Part shown: positions 1-12,345 of the stretch, one piece after another
Layout: each line of letters begins with the position of its first letter
How positions within the stretch are numbered: the stretch's first letter is position 1
From: Aplysia californica
Taxonomy: Eukaryota > Mollusca > Gastropoda > Aplysiida > Aplysiidae
DNA length: 64,000 nucleotides
Direction: 5' to 3'
Assembly: GCF_000002075.1 (NCBI RefSeq)
Contig: NW_004797277.1
Span: forward strand, 271,540-335,539
Translations under genes and position numbers: made by a program
The notes under the pieces: model-generated
The model's input: only the letters and a program-made list of their open reading frames with translations
Databases searched by the model: none
Told to the model about the DNA's origin: nothing

Positions 1-53
<53 letters not shown>

Positions 54-67
54 AATGATGATGATAA
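1..67. repeat. (ATG)n microsatellite
   Basis: About 20 tandem atg units at the window edge. Confidence 0.95.
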
Positions 68-1149
68 CATTACTAACTAACGCATATATTATATATTTAC
101 CATGACTTTTGGGTCCTTTGTTAGCACCAATGCAAATTTCATTTTTTTAAAGTTTTTTTTTTTTTACAAGGATTTGACATCATGTGACAGCTTGCAAAGC
201 ATGGATGGGATCTCTAGATGACTGACAGCTCTTATAATTAAACTGCAGATTACTCTTTGTATAACGCACCTCGCATGCTTTTTTATACAAAATTTCATTT
301 TGGTTTTGCACAATTTTCATTTCCTGTTGCTACTGCTACAAAGCACACCAGATACAAATAGGTTGTCCGAATGAGGAGCGCTTTGCCAGCGGTAGAGAAC
401 GAGGGATAGCTTAGAAGAAAAATAGGTGAAAATGAAACCGCTACTCCCTACAACTACAATGGAGAGAAAATAGGCTTCTGCATTACACATTGAGAGAGTA
501 TATAAGTCTCATGAGTGTTATTATTGTACCATTGCAGTTATTGACGTCGTACCATTACAGGGGTTACGATTCCAGAAGTTGTGCAGTAGATTTTACATGT
601 TAGAGATCACAATTCCCCTACCTAACCTACTGAATGAAGTGGTGAAGCAAGAGCTACGGGGACGCCTTGATAGTTAGGCCTACTTTATGGTATAGTGCGG
701 CAAATTGTCAATTCTATAGAATTAAAGCTTTTTACCTTATTCTGGTCATTGAAAGTGATGACCCTTTCTCAAGTAAGAAGAATAGTGATTACGCAAAAGT
801 ATCGAGCGGCCCGTGTCGTTTTCTTCGCCCCCAAAGCAATTGTACACTCAAGCGCTCTCTAATTCAGTCTGTGGTCAGAGAGCGTTGCAGCCCCAGAATA
901 CATGTACAAGCATTAGGCCTAGGCTAATGTAACGCTAATTTGATACAATCATAACAGTCGTTAAGACTTTTTAAGAAAATCAGATACAGGTTCAATATAT
1001 GGCAGGGCGGTTGCATTCCAGTTCCAGTATAATTATCGTGTAGACAATGTTTAACGCATGCTGCTTCCAAAGGGTGTTGGTGTGGGTGCGGCTATTCATT
1101 TTTTTTAATGTGTTATTTCTTTTATAAATTTTTATATATTTTTATCGAC
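68..1149. other. No gene recognised
   Basis: AT-rich DNA. An 86-residue open frame at 667-927 has no recognisable domain. Confidence 0.5.
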
Positions 1150-1760
1150 GAGGGACGTCCAGAAAGTAAGTAGGGCCTACCGTTTTAAATAATTTTAAAA
1201 GAAATAATTTCCCCAATCCAAACGATTTATTTTTGAATACCTCATATATGACTACTTCTCCAAGTAGCCTAGTCACCAGAACTGTTGAGGCATTTGTCGT
1301 AGCGTGGGACGAGCTTCTGAATGCCCGCATCGTAGAAAGCTGCCGCCTGCGATGTTAGCCAATGTCCAGTCTCTCCTGTGAGATCAGTGTCTAAGCCGAA
1401 GTCCTGCCAGGCCCAAAACATGTTCAAAATTAGATGCAGGATTAGATGAAAGTCACTCGGAGCCAGGTCTGGGCTGTACAATGAGTGCTTCAACTGTTCC
1501 CATCCGAAGGAGGCGATCAGGTTTTGGGTCTGTCCAGACTTGTGAGGAGTTGCATTGTCGTGAAGCAGAACAACGCCGTCGCTAAGCATTCCGCGTCTTT
1601 TGTTTGAATCGCCCTACGCAGTTTCTAAGGTGTGTTGCAGGATACATCAGAGTTAATTGTCATCCCATTTCCCCAAAATACTACTAAAAGAACTGCCTGC
1701 CTGTCCCAAAACATTGTACACATTTATTTTTTTTTCCTGACGCGGCCTGCGTAGAGCTAT
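1150..1760 (-). pseudogene. Mariner (Tc1/mariner, DD34D type) transposase remnant, 3' half
   Basis: The minus strand encodes the C-terminal half of a mariner transposase in broken frames. Seen are FWDRQAVLLVVFWGNG, a frame change near 1600, then MLSDGVVLLHDNATPH (second catalytic Asp in HDN), YSPDLAPSDFHL (third Asp) and PRYDKCLNSSGD. A second frame change near 1270 leads into the usual end, YEVFKNKSFGLGKLF. The element ends near 1150 with a terminal repeat, CTTTCTGGACGTCCCTC on the minus strand. The N-terminal half with the first Asp is absent, as is the other terminal repeat. It is a plain dead DNA transposon, moderately decayed. Confidence 0.85.
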
Positions 1761-1909
1761 TCAAAAGAGCATGCAATCTAATCAGGGGCGAGTACTAGAA
1801 AATATTATTCTTTACCAAGGTCTCAGGAGTTGCCTACCACTTTTTGTTTCTGGCGCTTGCAACACAATTGAATTAGTAGAATTAGATCGTGTCAGTTCCG
1901 GAGATTATG

Positions 1910-2020
1910 AGTTACAAACACAAAAAACAAAGGAGGAGAGATTAGGACAATAGAATAAGATACCAGGAAAGAAAGAGTAACCACACCAGAGTACTGCCAA
2001 CAGCCTATTCCCACCACTGT
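1910..2020 (+). repeat. SINE-B fragment (3' part)
   Basis: The segment aaggaggagagattaggaca through accacaccagagtactgcca matches the 3' half of the family seen more fully at 4388-4581, 24690-24875 (reverse) and 47955-48157. The 5' half is missing. Confidence 0.5.
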
Positions 2021-2348
2021 TTATTCTTCTCACTTTGTAAAACCCTTGTTTTTTGTAATTTGCTCATACATGCCGCTGCTTTTCGCTGCTTTTGTTTACA
2101 CTGCAAACAGTACTTGAGTTTTTCGGCTTTGATTTGGTGAAGCCCATCTCCTAAATGATTGTGTCGATGGGGCGTAAAGCGTACCAGTAACATGTTTACA
2201 ATCAGGCATGATGTGGCTTGACTTACAATTTAAAAGTAAAATCATGAACTACTTTATATATTCACAACTAATTGAACCTTGAATCCATTTCTTTTTACCT
2301 TTACATGCCATGATGTACAGCTACATGACGTACTTCTACACCTAAAGC

Positions 2349-2517
2349 AACCGGCGTCTGTGGTGCAGCAGTGTAGCGCTCAGTTCGACTCCTGAGTGGG
2401 GAGACTTTTTATTGAGTACCGGTATCTCTCGCCACTCTCGGTAAAGATGTTGTATCCCTCTCACTCTCAACCCGGGTCGGCCCCGACAGGCAGGGTCGGG
2501 AGCCCACCTCCCGGATG
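2349..2517 (+). repeat. tRNA-derived SINE (SINE-A), copy 1
   Basis: Starts like a tRNA gene (gtctgtggtgcagcagtgta, A box; gttcgactcctgagtgg, B box) and continues with a body (gttgtatccctctca, ggccccgacaggcagggtcg) shared with copies near 32965 and 55976. The head does not fold as a whole tRNA, so it is called a SINE. The family name is mine. Confidence 0.6.
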
Positions 2518-2744
2518 GTGTAATTTGCTTAATGGTATTGATGGAGGGTATGAATCTAAAGCACACAAGGCTACATTTAGAGACCCCACCTCAACAAACA
2601 GAAAACATTTAAGTCATGTGCCAGTTCCTAAGAGTTATACCGTTACTGGAGCATACATACAGCGTATCATTGTGATAGTCGATCATACTCCTGGCACTAA
2701 AGGCTTTATGAGGACTTTCATACCATCATAAACCTTGTCCCTTG

Positions 2745-2815
2745 TTGTTTGTAGTATAGGGTTTTACGGCTCTCGCAAAACTGCATAAGGTCATATGAGC
2801 GCGCTAACCTTGTCC
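2745..2815 (+). repeat. SINE-B head fragment
   Basis: The words ggttttacggctctcgcaaa and gcataaggtcatatgagcgc match the front of the SINE-B copy at 4388-4581. The remainder of the repeat is lacking. Confidence 0.45.
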
Positions 2816-3202
2816 CCGAAGCATTCATATATTAATTCGAGAGCTGCATTGATTTTGTTTATAGACTTCTGTCTCCTGTAGATAGCAGTGGTCATTATAG
2901 CACGATGTAGTGCTTTTTTTCTCATGAGAAGATGAACGACTTAATTTGTCTGTATCACAGACGTTTGATAAAGTAGGCCTATCGTCTTTCTGCTTTTCAA
3001 ACTTATGGTTAGAATTAGAAAAAAAAGGCAGGTGTTGTAAGACTTTATAATAATGCCATTCTTCATTGGAAAATGGTATAAAAACTTACAAATCAACAGG
3101 GCCTTTACACATCATGATCCTATTCAACCATTAGTCTGCAAAACAACTACATTAAATTAAAATGATTAACTGATGAAAACATTTGTTAAGTTTTAGTACA
3201 TG

Positions 3203-3290
3203 TACAGGGTCCCCACCAAATCCTGTAAAAATTTTTCAAGACCCCAATTTTTTTTCAAGACCCCAATTCGAGGGAAAAATCAGGCCGCTG
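3203..3290 (+). repeat. Possible hAT-type MITE end
   Basis: Begins cagggtccccaccaaatcct and repeats tcaagaccccaattttttt twice. hAT-derived MITEs in animals often start CAGGGTTCCCAC followed by text of this kind. No matching far end was found, so the call is weak. Confidence 0.25.
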
Positions 3291-3544
3291 CGCATCAAGA
3301 ATGATCCCGAAAAAGCCCATCTATCAATGATAAAAAGTCAAAATGTCTATAAATGAATGCAAATGTACATTTTGTAGTATAGTCTTCAAACACTAGATGA
3401 CTACAATAATGGGTTACTGCCAACCCAGCTTCTCAGTTTTCCAAGGGAGGGCCTCATCCATTTTCCAGGAACATGTTACATAACAATGAAAGCGCGTGCT
3501 CCATTTATGTCTAATATAATACATGTATATTACATGTTTGTGAA

Positions 3545-3575
3545 TACACACACACACACACACACATACACACAT
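3545..3575. repeat. (CA)n microsatellite
   Basis: About 31 bases of alternating CA with one interruption. Confidence 0.9.
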
Positions 3576-4387
3576 GTAGGTACATTATATCCAGTCAACA
3601 ACATGTCAGTGTGGCACTGGGATCTTGAGAGACTTTGGTATTTCAGTCTGTTCTTACTTATTTATATTTTCCCATCATCATATTAGCCAACATAACAAAC
3701 CATAGGCCCTATATTATATTTTTTTTAATGAATCCTGTTTTGAGCCTGAAAAAAGACCTAGAACTAGAAAATCGATTGTCAATAACCAGTCTGGGTGTCA
3801 CGATTCATATAATAAATGTGAAGACGAAAACCATTGCTGCAACTCAAAGTAGAGTAATAACTAGAATGGCTCAAGTACACCTATTCAGTGTGAGAGGTGT
3901 AAGAACTGGGGGGGGGCAAGATGCAGTGACACTGAAAATCTGCCAATCTTGAACAGAAAGCTAATATATAGATATAAATTACAATCACCCCATCCAATGA
4001 AACGCAAACACTTTAGTTCAATAACAAGGCATGACGGATCCTGATTCCACATAAGGCCTGCACCAACGCGCGCTTTGCAGAGAGCTCTAAAGTAGTGTAA
4101 TCAAAATGCTAAAAATGTGCTTCCAAGTTCAGTTTTTGTCCTCTAGCGTTGCCTTCTGGGTGGTAACGAAAGCAGATCTTGATTCTTCCCGATCGAGCCT
4201 CGGTGTCACACATACTTCCGTCACAGCAGTTCAATTACGTTTCCTCTTAAGGATTCATCAACCATACAGTCTAGATAGCTGCACATTACACAGGACCTAT
4301 ACTTTCCCCGACTTACCCATCACAAAATTCCCGACTTTTTCCCGACCTCCCGACCCATCTAAAAATTCCCGACTTTTTCTCGATTTC

Positions 4388-4581
4388 CCGACCCTGTAGA
4401 GATTTTACGGCGCTCACAGCTGCATAAGGTCATATGAGCGCCAGAAGATTAGAGGTGTTACAAGAGTGTAACAAACATTTTAAAAAAGAAGGGGAGATAA
4501 GGACGATAGATGTTCCATAGGAAAGAAGAAGCAAACAACACCAAAGCACCCGAAAACCACCCACAAAACATCCGTTTGTCT
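4388..4581 (+). repeat. SINE-B copy
   Basis: Runs from gattttacggcgctcacagc to caccaaagcacccgaaaacc. Its front contains a near-palindrome (gcgctc ... gagcgc around ataaggtcat). It matches, over its length, the copies at 24690-24875 and 47955-48157. The family name is mine; no RNA-gene-derived head is evident. Confidence 0.6.
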
Positions 4582-5701
4582 CGGCCTACTTAATGGTGTC
4601 ATGCAAACTAAGAGAGGAAACAAACAAACAGTAAGTTTTTGCACATACCGGTATGTATTGAAGAACATCAAAAACAGGAAAGCATAACAATTTGACAAGT
4701 ATATTGTTTACCAATAGGCTAGCTTTTTCAAATGACACTCCAGGAGCTGTTGAAGTTCAAGAAGTAGAGGCTTCGTTTGATAATGGCATTGTGATAACGT
4801 TTTACTTCAGGTGTCTGCAAAACACTGATCCAAATCTCTAAATGGCTTGAAAAACAAAAACAAACAAACAAACAAACAAACAAACGAGCCACTGTTTCAC
4901 AAACTTCATGTACAATACAAATTACCCTCTTACGTACTACATGTAAAAGGCCTATAGTATAATGCTGCTTTTAACTTATTTTAAGTGATAACTGCTCACA
5001 AAAGGTGATGGCTATACATGACAAAGGAACATTAGGGAAGGCTGCTTATCCCAGAGTCAAAGGCTTTAGTTTTCTACCAGTTTCACAGCAGAGTTTCAAA
5101 TGAAATTCTATATAAAATTAGGCTACAATATATCATTTCAACAACTCCCACACTCACAGTTACAATCACCAAGACAGCACAAAATGATTTTGTTAAAAAT
5201 AAAAACACTTTATTACCCACAGGAGACATTTCATCTCGCAACTTTGCAAGAATAAAAGACACTCTCACAATTATAAACAATCATAGCAGTAGACCTACAT
5301 AGTGGATCTATAAAGGCAAAAGACACATACATGTCTGAAAGAACTCCAGACACCCTCTCTGCTCAAACATGACCACACCTTGTCCACCCTGACCCGCTTT
5401 TATTTTTATTGCCAACAAATCTCTCTCTCAACGAGAATCATCTTGTGCCTGTGCCCAACCAACACCCAAGGTAACCTATGCACCTAAAGGCTGAACTGAA
5501 TGGCTGCAGGGTGAGCAACGTTTAGCGAAGATCATCTAGTGTGGGATGTGGGGCATCGCTAGGCTGTAGGACCCTTCTTGTTTGTAGGCCTCCACTGCTT
5601 CCTCTCTGACATGTGGCTCTGTCAGAGTCAGGGGGACAGGTTACTTCAACTTCAAGTTCCCCCATGCATTGCAAAGCAACTCATGAATTGAAATATAATA
5701 T
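4582..5701. other. No gene recognised
   Basis: Nothing but a CAAA repeat and ordinary AT-rich text is seen. Confidence 0.5.
4859..4885. repeat. (CAAA)n microsatellite
   Basis: Six or more tandem caaa units. Confidence 0.85.
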
Positions 5702-6226
5702 AGGTGTCACGACATGGTAGAATCCGGCGCTCATCAATATTTGGGCATGTGGAGTTATTGGTATTATCTTAAAGCTTGTGAAGTTGTCTTGCTATCAGTG
5801 AAAAAATACCCATCTATCTTGAATAGAAGTCAAGATATCTTAGATTGACAAAGGTGGGGGTCACCTGGTTTCAAAGGTCAAATTAGTGAGAAAATAGCTG
5901 CCAAAGTGTGGTTATTTCCCATAGCTTGATGGTCTGTGGACACTTAAACTTGCATTTTGTGTGCCTTTAAGAGAGAAATAGAGAGAGAAAGAGAGGAAGC
6001 ATATGTCTCTGTGTGAGAAATAAATAGAGAAGAAAATAAAAAAGGGAAAGTTAATCAATGTTTTTCAGTAAAATACATCCAGAAATGTATTCTTAATTAC
6101 ACAATAATGGTGTAAAGACAAATAACAAAAATTCTATAAAAATTGCCAAACTGGCAGAAAAATGCCTGTTTTTTCAAGTGCATTATTTTGACGAGTGCCT
6201 GATTTCACCATGCTGCCTCACATATT
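5702..6226 (+). mobile_element. MITE-1 copy A
   Basis: Left end gtgtcacgacatggtagaat followed by ccggcgctcatcaa; right end gacgagtgcctgatttcacc followed by atgctgcctcacatat. The two ends are imperfect inverted repeats of about 35 bases. Body words (gtggagttattggtat, tttttcagtaaaat, aaaattgccaaactgg) recur in nine other copies. This one carries an extra GA-rich insert near 5970-6030. No coding capacity. Confidence 0.85.
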
Positions 6227-6249
6227 ATATTCAGCAGAATGTTCGAAGG

Positions 6250-7010
6250 AGTTACAGTGGTCATGTCCTCCATGAAACTCCTCAACAGAGTTGACCAGGA
6301 AGAAAAGACAAAAGAAAGGAGGGAATGCCAGAAAAAGAAGAGCTGGAGCAAAAAGAAACCAGACAAAATCACAGAGATTAGTCAAACGTCACTTGAGCGT
6401 CCTGTACCGGAACTGCAACAGCATTGAAGAAAGAACAAGAGTTGTGGAGAAGGTGATTTAGTGTGCGGATGTCATCCATTTACAGGAATGGAAACACTGC
6501 AGGGTTTCAGTTACTGGTCAAGATTGGGTATGGCCAGCTTATTACAGTGAGATCTGGATTTGATTTCAAGGAATGTGTACTTGATGTTAACCACTATGCC
6601 ACCAACAATCTTCACTTAGTCGCAGTAAATGAACTCAAGAATTAATCTGTGCACAACAATGACAATGCTCATAATGGCATAATGAAAGAAGACCCCAAGC
6701 TAGCCCTTGATGACCTCTTAACAACATTCCCACAAGAAACCATTATCTAAGCGGACTTCAATGCTAGGAGAGGTGACTGGGGTATTGTCATCACAAACAC
6801 ACGTAGAATGGCAATAGAAACTGCTCTGGACAGGAACTACGTAACATGTAGGATCACCAGGATGGCTATGAGACGAAATAACTAGGTGCTATTGACCTGG
6901 TCCTCACCACCTTGTACACAGCCATTATCAGAGAATGTAATGTCCTAAACTATTTTGATAATGACCATTACCCACGCTCTGTCTTTGTCAAGCACAAATG
7001 GATGGAAGAA
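6250..7010 (+). pseudogene. LINE endonuclease-domain remnant (APE type)
   Basis: Broken frames on the plus strand read like the endonuclease of a non-LTR retrotransposon: LYRNCNSIEERTRVVEKVI, then DVIHLQEWKH (the LLQET-like motif), ADFNARRGDWG (the GDFNAHH-like motif) and GAIDLVLTTL with DNDHYPRSV (the final SDHYP motif). Several stop codons and frame changes separate them. The reverse transcriptase part is not seen. It begins just after MITE-1 copy A. Clade cannot be fixed. Confidence 0.65.
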
Positions 7011-7432
7011 TAATTTTCCAAATACAAAGCCCAGAAGACATTTTCAGATACTTATCAGAATATCATGAGAAAATGTTCGAGCTCCTCCTGAATCCTGTTG
7101 CATCTAGACTCAGGTAGATGTACCTATCTTCACAAAAAGTCAAAAGAGTGGACACATGTTGGGAGCAAAGAGGAAGGAAGAAGCTTAAAAGGAAGCTAAA
7201 GATTCCACATAAAAATAAATGTCACAAATGTACGCTCGTACACCTGATCATCCAGGTGTTCATAAAGGTCCATTTCTCACCACAGCACTGGAGTGCCCTA
7301 TCTTATAACAACCCCACAGTTAAAGGTGAGAACTCCAGAATTTTTAAGCTGAAGATGATGTTATTACATATACTAAAAAAAAATACATTTTTACTGAATA
7401 CCCTATAAACATTTTCCTTTTTCTTCACTGGG

Positions 7433-7921
7433 TTATCTTGGAGGGCCAAAACTCTGCATGGTCTTGCACACTAGGTTCACATGCTCAAAGAAGGAATTGA
7501 TGCTAACACGAAGAGTCCTTGCTTCTTGTGCCTCAAAGTGACTGGAATAAAAATAATAATATAAAGTTATTTAAAATAAACCTAATAATGAAGCATAAAA
7601 AAGATCTGTAAAAGTAAACAGAGGACAATTATTCTTTATACATTATGTCACACGCTCATATGACCCCATGCAGTTGCAAGCCATAAAACGCTTTCCAATA
7701 CAAAAACAAAAACAAAACATAATGGAATGAAAATATAAAATTATTCCCCTCTTTAATCTCTATACTTTATAGTCACCCTCATTTCTCGTGCTATGATAAT
7801 GAAAACCAACAACCATACACTACTAAAAAATCTGTGTCTGCAAGTGTCTCCAAAAGTAAAATTATTTTCATGACATAATTTCTAGAACTAGAACAACTCA
7901 GAATATTCAGAACCTTATATA

Positions 7922-8019
<98 letters not shown>

Positions 8020-8320
8020 TAACAATTAAGCATAAAATTTCTTATTTTGACATTTACCTGTCCAGTGGTGTTCCAGTATCTAAACAATAAAGATCATATC
8101 TTATTAAATATAAAACTGCATTAGAAACCAAGAAAGTACACACTGACACTACATACATGAAATCAAACGGAAAAGTCATAGAAATACTCACACATGCAAT
8201 ATCTGGTCACTGACTTTCAGGGTCCTTTGAACACCACCACGCTTTGGTTCTTTATCAACACTCAGAGTACCCAGGGCAATCTCAGCTTCTCGAGCTGACG
8301 GGAAAGGTATCTCAAGATCA
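7433..8320 (-). CDS. LAGE3: KEOPS complex subunit LAGE3/Pcc1 homologue, last two coding exons
   Basis: Two exons join in phase: 8192-8320 (starts after tcccag, ends CATGT before gtgagt) and 7433-7541 (starts after attccag, ends at TAA 7433-7435). They give 78 residues. The first begins DLEIPFPSAREAEIALGTL, the next ends in SFGPPR. This matches the small Pcc1 fold: the conserved PFP-x-x-EAEIA segment, V-x-x-x-L-x-VS, then ARTLRVSIN and the helix ending in FGPP. In other eukaryotes this protein dimerises and holds Kae1/OSGEP in the KEOPS complex, which makes the t6A base of ANN-decoding tRNAs. Visible length fits the conserved core. The start codon exon is not certain. One candidate, 10501-10529 (MRSIIWLAQ plus two bases, then gtaaca), has the right phase but no homology support. 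A MITE copy begins about 25 bases upstream of the 8320 acceptor. Family call is firm; exon 1 is open. Confidence 0.88.
7648..7695 (-). repeat. SINE-B head fragment, reversed
   Basis: cacgctcatatgacc and cagttgcaagccataaaacg are the reverse of the SINE-B head at 4394-4445. Confidence 0.4.
7916..8016. repeat. (TA)n microsatellite of about 100 bases inside the LAGE3 intron
   Basis: Almost uninterrupted alternating TA between the two LAGE3 exons. It creates a meaningless Tyr-Ile open frame on the minus strand. Confidence 0.95.
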
Positions 8321-8342
8321 CTGGGATTTTAGCTTAAGGACA

Positions 8343-9143
8343 ATACATGCTACAACATGGTGGAATCAGGTGCTCATCAATTTCTGGGCATATGGAATTA
8401 TTAGCAATCTTCAAGCTTGTTCATTTGCCTTGCTTTTGATGTAAAAAAAACCCCCACTCATCTAAGGTGAATAGAATTTGAGATGTTAGCAATTGAAGGA
8501 GGTGGGGGGTCACCAGGTGTCAAAGGAAGAACGTCCTTTAGAATTAAATGAAAACTGAGGCTATAACTTTAAAGCAAAAGTAGAGTTGTTCCTCTTTCCT
8601 TGAGGTTTTGAATGGTCAACATTAACCCAAAAATAGTGTGTGTGAGAATTTAAAAAATAAGTAACAGGTATGACAAAAGGAAGGGTGCGATGTACAAATC
8701 CAAGGAAACTTTGAAAATAGAAATAGAAATTCAGCCAATGACGCTATCTCGACCAAATGAACATATGTTGAAATTTCATTTGTCGGTCTACAGTGATATC
8801 CCATTTTCAAGTCGTTAAATGAGTCGGTTATTTTTTAAATTTGACGAAATAGATGGGTAGCGAATGAAAACCATATAATTGGAGAAACAAATAAATTGTC
8901 CGTACTGTATTGCAGTGGAGACTGACTCGTTGGGAGCAGTATTCTTTTACTAATATAGTTGCATCTTAGCCCGATCATTTTGTAAAGAAATCTTTTTTTA
9001 ATGAATTTCTTTAAAACATTACAATATTTTTAGAGGATTACCTCCCTTTTTAATGATTTCAGGACATGCATCATACAAATTCGAGGAGCTAAATGGCTAA
9101 CCATTTTGAGGAGTGCATGGTTTCACCACAATGCCACACATAT
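8343..9143 (+). mobile_element. MITE-1 copy B, diverged and enlarged
   Basis: Left part tggtggaatcaggtgctcat through tgaaggaggtggggggtcac matches the family well. The right end gaggagtgcatggtttcacc followed by acaatgccacacatat matches the right terminal repeat. The middle (about 8550-9095) is longer and only partly alignable, so it may contain a further insertion. It starts about 25 bases upstream of the LAGE3 exon acceptor at 8321-8322. Confidence 0.6.
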
Positions 9144-10892
9144 AGAAAATTCCATTAAAAAATACATATACTTTGTTCGCATCACTGAAAATCATTATCC
9201 CACAAAATAATCTAATAACACAGAAACTTATTGTGACAAAAACCAAATTACCCATGAACAAAAATATGATTTTTTTTTAAATGATAAAAATTGAATTTCT
9301 CCATATCAGGAAAAAAATTAATTGATACTTAAAAATTCATAACAGGATCAGAGGCATAGAACAAAGTTTAATTTAAAAACAGCTATTAGTATAATGCTCG
9401 TACAGTGCAGAGTTGGTGCGATTCATTGCTGAACTTTCCTTTCTCCCTTGTAATCATTAATTCCCCAATCCATGTATTATGAACCATTCCTCCATTCCAT
9501 ACAGAAACAGGAAATATTGCCTTCAGTAGTGCTTGAGGTGACATCTTTATTGTTGTGGGTTGGATATTATTTCTAGAGAGTGTTGTGCCATCATAAAATA
9601 CAAAGAGCAGGAGCAAAGATAGCACTGGGAAACAAAAAAAACAAAAAAAACAACCCAAATCCAAACCTGTTTTCATCAGCTCTGGCAGCAACATCTGCAT
9701 TATTGTACATTAATCTTCTTGGTACAAGAACCTTTATCAACCTCAGAACAAAACATAAAGATCAGAACTTTCCATTTTAAAAAAAAATCAATAAAAACTC
9801 CAAAGCTTTCTCTTTATGCAGTCCACAAGCCTGTTTATTTCATCTTGCACTATAATTTTGATCCATCAAGAATTAAAATACCTACTTACAAATTTGGAGA
9901 AAAGAACAATCTTGTACTAAAATGTAAGTGTTTGCTCAAGAGCAAATTAAAACTAAGCACTGAAAAACTGTAAAGGATACGCCGATAAGCAGGAAGCCAT
10001 AGCAATGTCTCTTTTCTCTCATCAACTTAGTCGCAAAGAATCTGGAGGAAAAAAAAGCATGAAAATAGAGATATTTCTTAAAATGTGCACATTATATATT
10101 TTCTATTCTTACATTAATTATAATATAATTAAAACTAAATAACAGTTGTCACAAATGTCAAAACAGATAAAAAGATGATCCATCAACTTTGGCTCACAAT
10201 CAGTATCAGGCACCCTGAATCCAAGGGTGCCACAATCTCAAAATTAACCCTGCTCTACTGACCATGATACACCTTTCACAACAATCGGGTAGGGTAACAT
10301 TCTCCAAGAGAAGCCACCTGCTGCAGATTTAAAGAAAAGCATTACTGATGAAACTATACTATAAGATGTACTGTTCAAGACAGTCTTGTCCTTTGTAAGC
10401 AACAGAAGAGCCAGACTGACAAGAAAAGTGATCTTCATGAAGTCTTTATCCACTCTGTGGGCAATTGCTCAGTTCGCCAACCTAAGAAAGGTGATGTTAC
10501 CACTGAGCGAGCCATATAATGCTGCGCATCGTGACAGCAGCTAGTAATGGCAACGTTGTGAGCCAGCAAGATCAACTGAGATGTATGAATGAGTTTCTGT
10601 GGTGTAACAACAAACTGGTGAGCCCTTAATATTTGTCTCTTTGTTCAGAGGCAAAGTGCTATTGAATGTTGACAAAATATTAATTTGGATTTAGTTGAAA
10701 CTGAATAAGAATTATTATTTTATTAGCAATGAAACTATTGTCCAGTATATCGCCAACAAAAAGTAACAGACTCCGCCAGTCTTGCCCAGTTAACAAACCG
10801 CCCCTGGGAACACAATTCCGGCCACTAAAACCCTTGCAAATCAATGGAGTTTGGTTCAACATATTCAAATATGACTGCAAAACATCACATTA
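9144..10892. other. Upstream flank or first intron of LAGE3
   Basis: A 104-residue minus frame at 9386-9700 has no recognisable motif. The LAGE3 first exon should lie in or beyond this stretch; the candidate is 10501-10529. Confidence 0.4.
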
Positions 10893-11697
10893 CAGTCAAA
10901 CCTGTGTAAGACGGCCACTCATTGTCAAGGAGAAAAGTGGCCGTATAAAACAGGTGGCCGTCTTATGCAGGACTGATCAAGATAAAGAAAACAAACCATT
11001 CCCATTTGAGGCCCCAATCGAAAGTAGCCCCACTATGATGTCTTTGTTGGTGTTGTTGTTGTTGGTTTGTATTTCGTTTGTAATTTTTATTTTGTTGCTG
11101 ATTTTGCACAAGGGTGACAATAAAACGAAATGCGTCAGACAAGGAAGACCGAGTGCCATTAAAACAAACACATGGGTCGCCACCACTCGGAGAACGAGCG
11201 ACACTTCTGTAACAAGTTCATGTTGACGTCCTTTGTTACTGCGTTACTGACTGGGTAAACAGTGACCACTCATCTCACTTACGATTTATGTATGAGTTCT
11301 GGGCGGAGCTTATGGGTTATGAGGGATTACACACTTACTTCACCAGCAGCTGAAAATTGGTAGCTATTGTCAATAGTGGGAGGGGCCTACGCAACATGAT
11401 CGGTTGGAGGGACTACCTAACAACAACGACAGGTGATTGAATTATGACGGCTCGCCCACAACGCCCGGGGCCAATGCACAAAACGTAATGGAGTCACTAA
11501 GGTGACCGTCTTAGACAGGTATTATTGCTTAGTATGATAGGGGTTGTGTGTTAAATTATGGTGGCCGCGGCCGCGTTGGACAGGTGCCCGTTTTACACAG
11601 TTAAATTATATAGAAAAAACGCAAGGGGGGAAATGGAAAGTGACCGTTTGTACAGGTGGCCGTCTTATAGAGGTGGCCGTCAGGGCAGGTTCGACTG
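10893..11697 (+). mobile_element. Pogo-like MITE P1, copy 1
   Basis: Ends cagtcaaacctgtgtaagac and gggcaggttcgactg are inverted repeats flanked by TA on both sides (10891-10892 and 11698-11699), as in pogo/Tigger-type Tc1/mariner elements. Subterminal words ggccgtcttat recur several times. The second copy lies at 36679-37464 in the opposite direction. The 165-residue open frame across its left half is not conserved as protein. Confidence 0.8.
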
Positions 11698-12320
11698 TAC
11701 TTACATTGTAATACACAAAGAGGCAAGCCCCCCCTGAAATCCTCTGGCAGAGGTTATATTTTAGGTCAGGGGTATATATATGCGCCTTTTAATTTTAACA
11801 CACAACCCCCCCTCATCTCCCCCTACCCCAGTTGTTGAAAACAACTGAAACATACCATGCAGTTGGGTCTAAAAGATTTAATAGTTTTTAAATAGAAGCA
11901 CCTATGTTTATAGGCCCTAATATTTCATTATAATAATTTCCAGTGGACATAGTAACTTAGTAGGATTATAATTGGTCCCTCTTTCAGTTTATAGTAGACA
12001 CACTTTTAGTTAAATACAATACTTCTTACTGCTCAATCTCAAAGTTTGATTGCCATGCAAAAGCTGAACTCAGACCTGCCACTCTATAAAATCTCAAAAT
12101 CAGGATCTCAGGGGGACAAAATCGGGATTTGGTGCAAAAAATCGGGATCAACAGTAAATCACCAAGGTGACTGCCAGACTTACTTACAAATTTGTCAAGG
12201 GTGTCCATATATGCCCTTTGTGTGTGTTTGCTTGTTTGTTTGTTTGTGTGTGTGTTTTATAATTATTTTTTTAGACCCTGAAGCATCATGTCAAGCACTC
12301 CTAGTCCAAGTGTCTAACCT

Positions 12321-12345
12321 CCCCCCCCCCCCCAAAAAAAAAAAA
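12321..12345. repeat. C13 then A12 homopolymer pair
   Basis: Thirteen C followed directly by twelve A. Confidence 0.9.

Larger units (their letters stand above)
2816..4387. other. No gene recognised; simple repeats and weak repeat ends only
   Basis: Open frames at 3635-3952 and 4106-4399 show no known motif. The latter ends in a run of cccgactttt-type words (4310-4395) that looks like decayed repeat. Confidence 0.5.

Noticed and set aside
8058-8079. A 22-base mini-exon between the two LAGE3 exons
   Set aside because: Including it breaks the phase into the last exon. Joining 8192 directly to 7541 gives the unbroken family sequence.
7791-8087. Tyr-Ile repeat open frame
   Set aside because: Translation of the TA microsatellite in the LAGE3 intron.
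10729-11226. 165-residue plus-strand open frame with a hydrophobic run
   Set aside because: It lies across a MITE end, and the second copy at 37.2-37.5 kb does not conserve it as protein.
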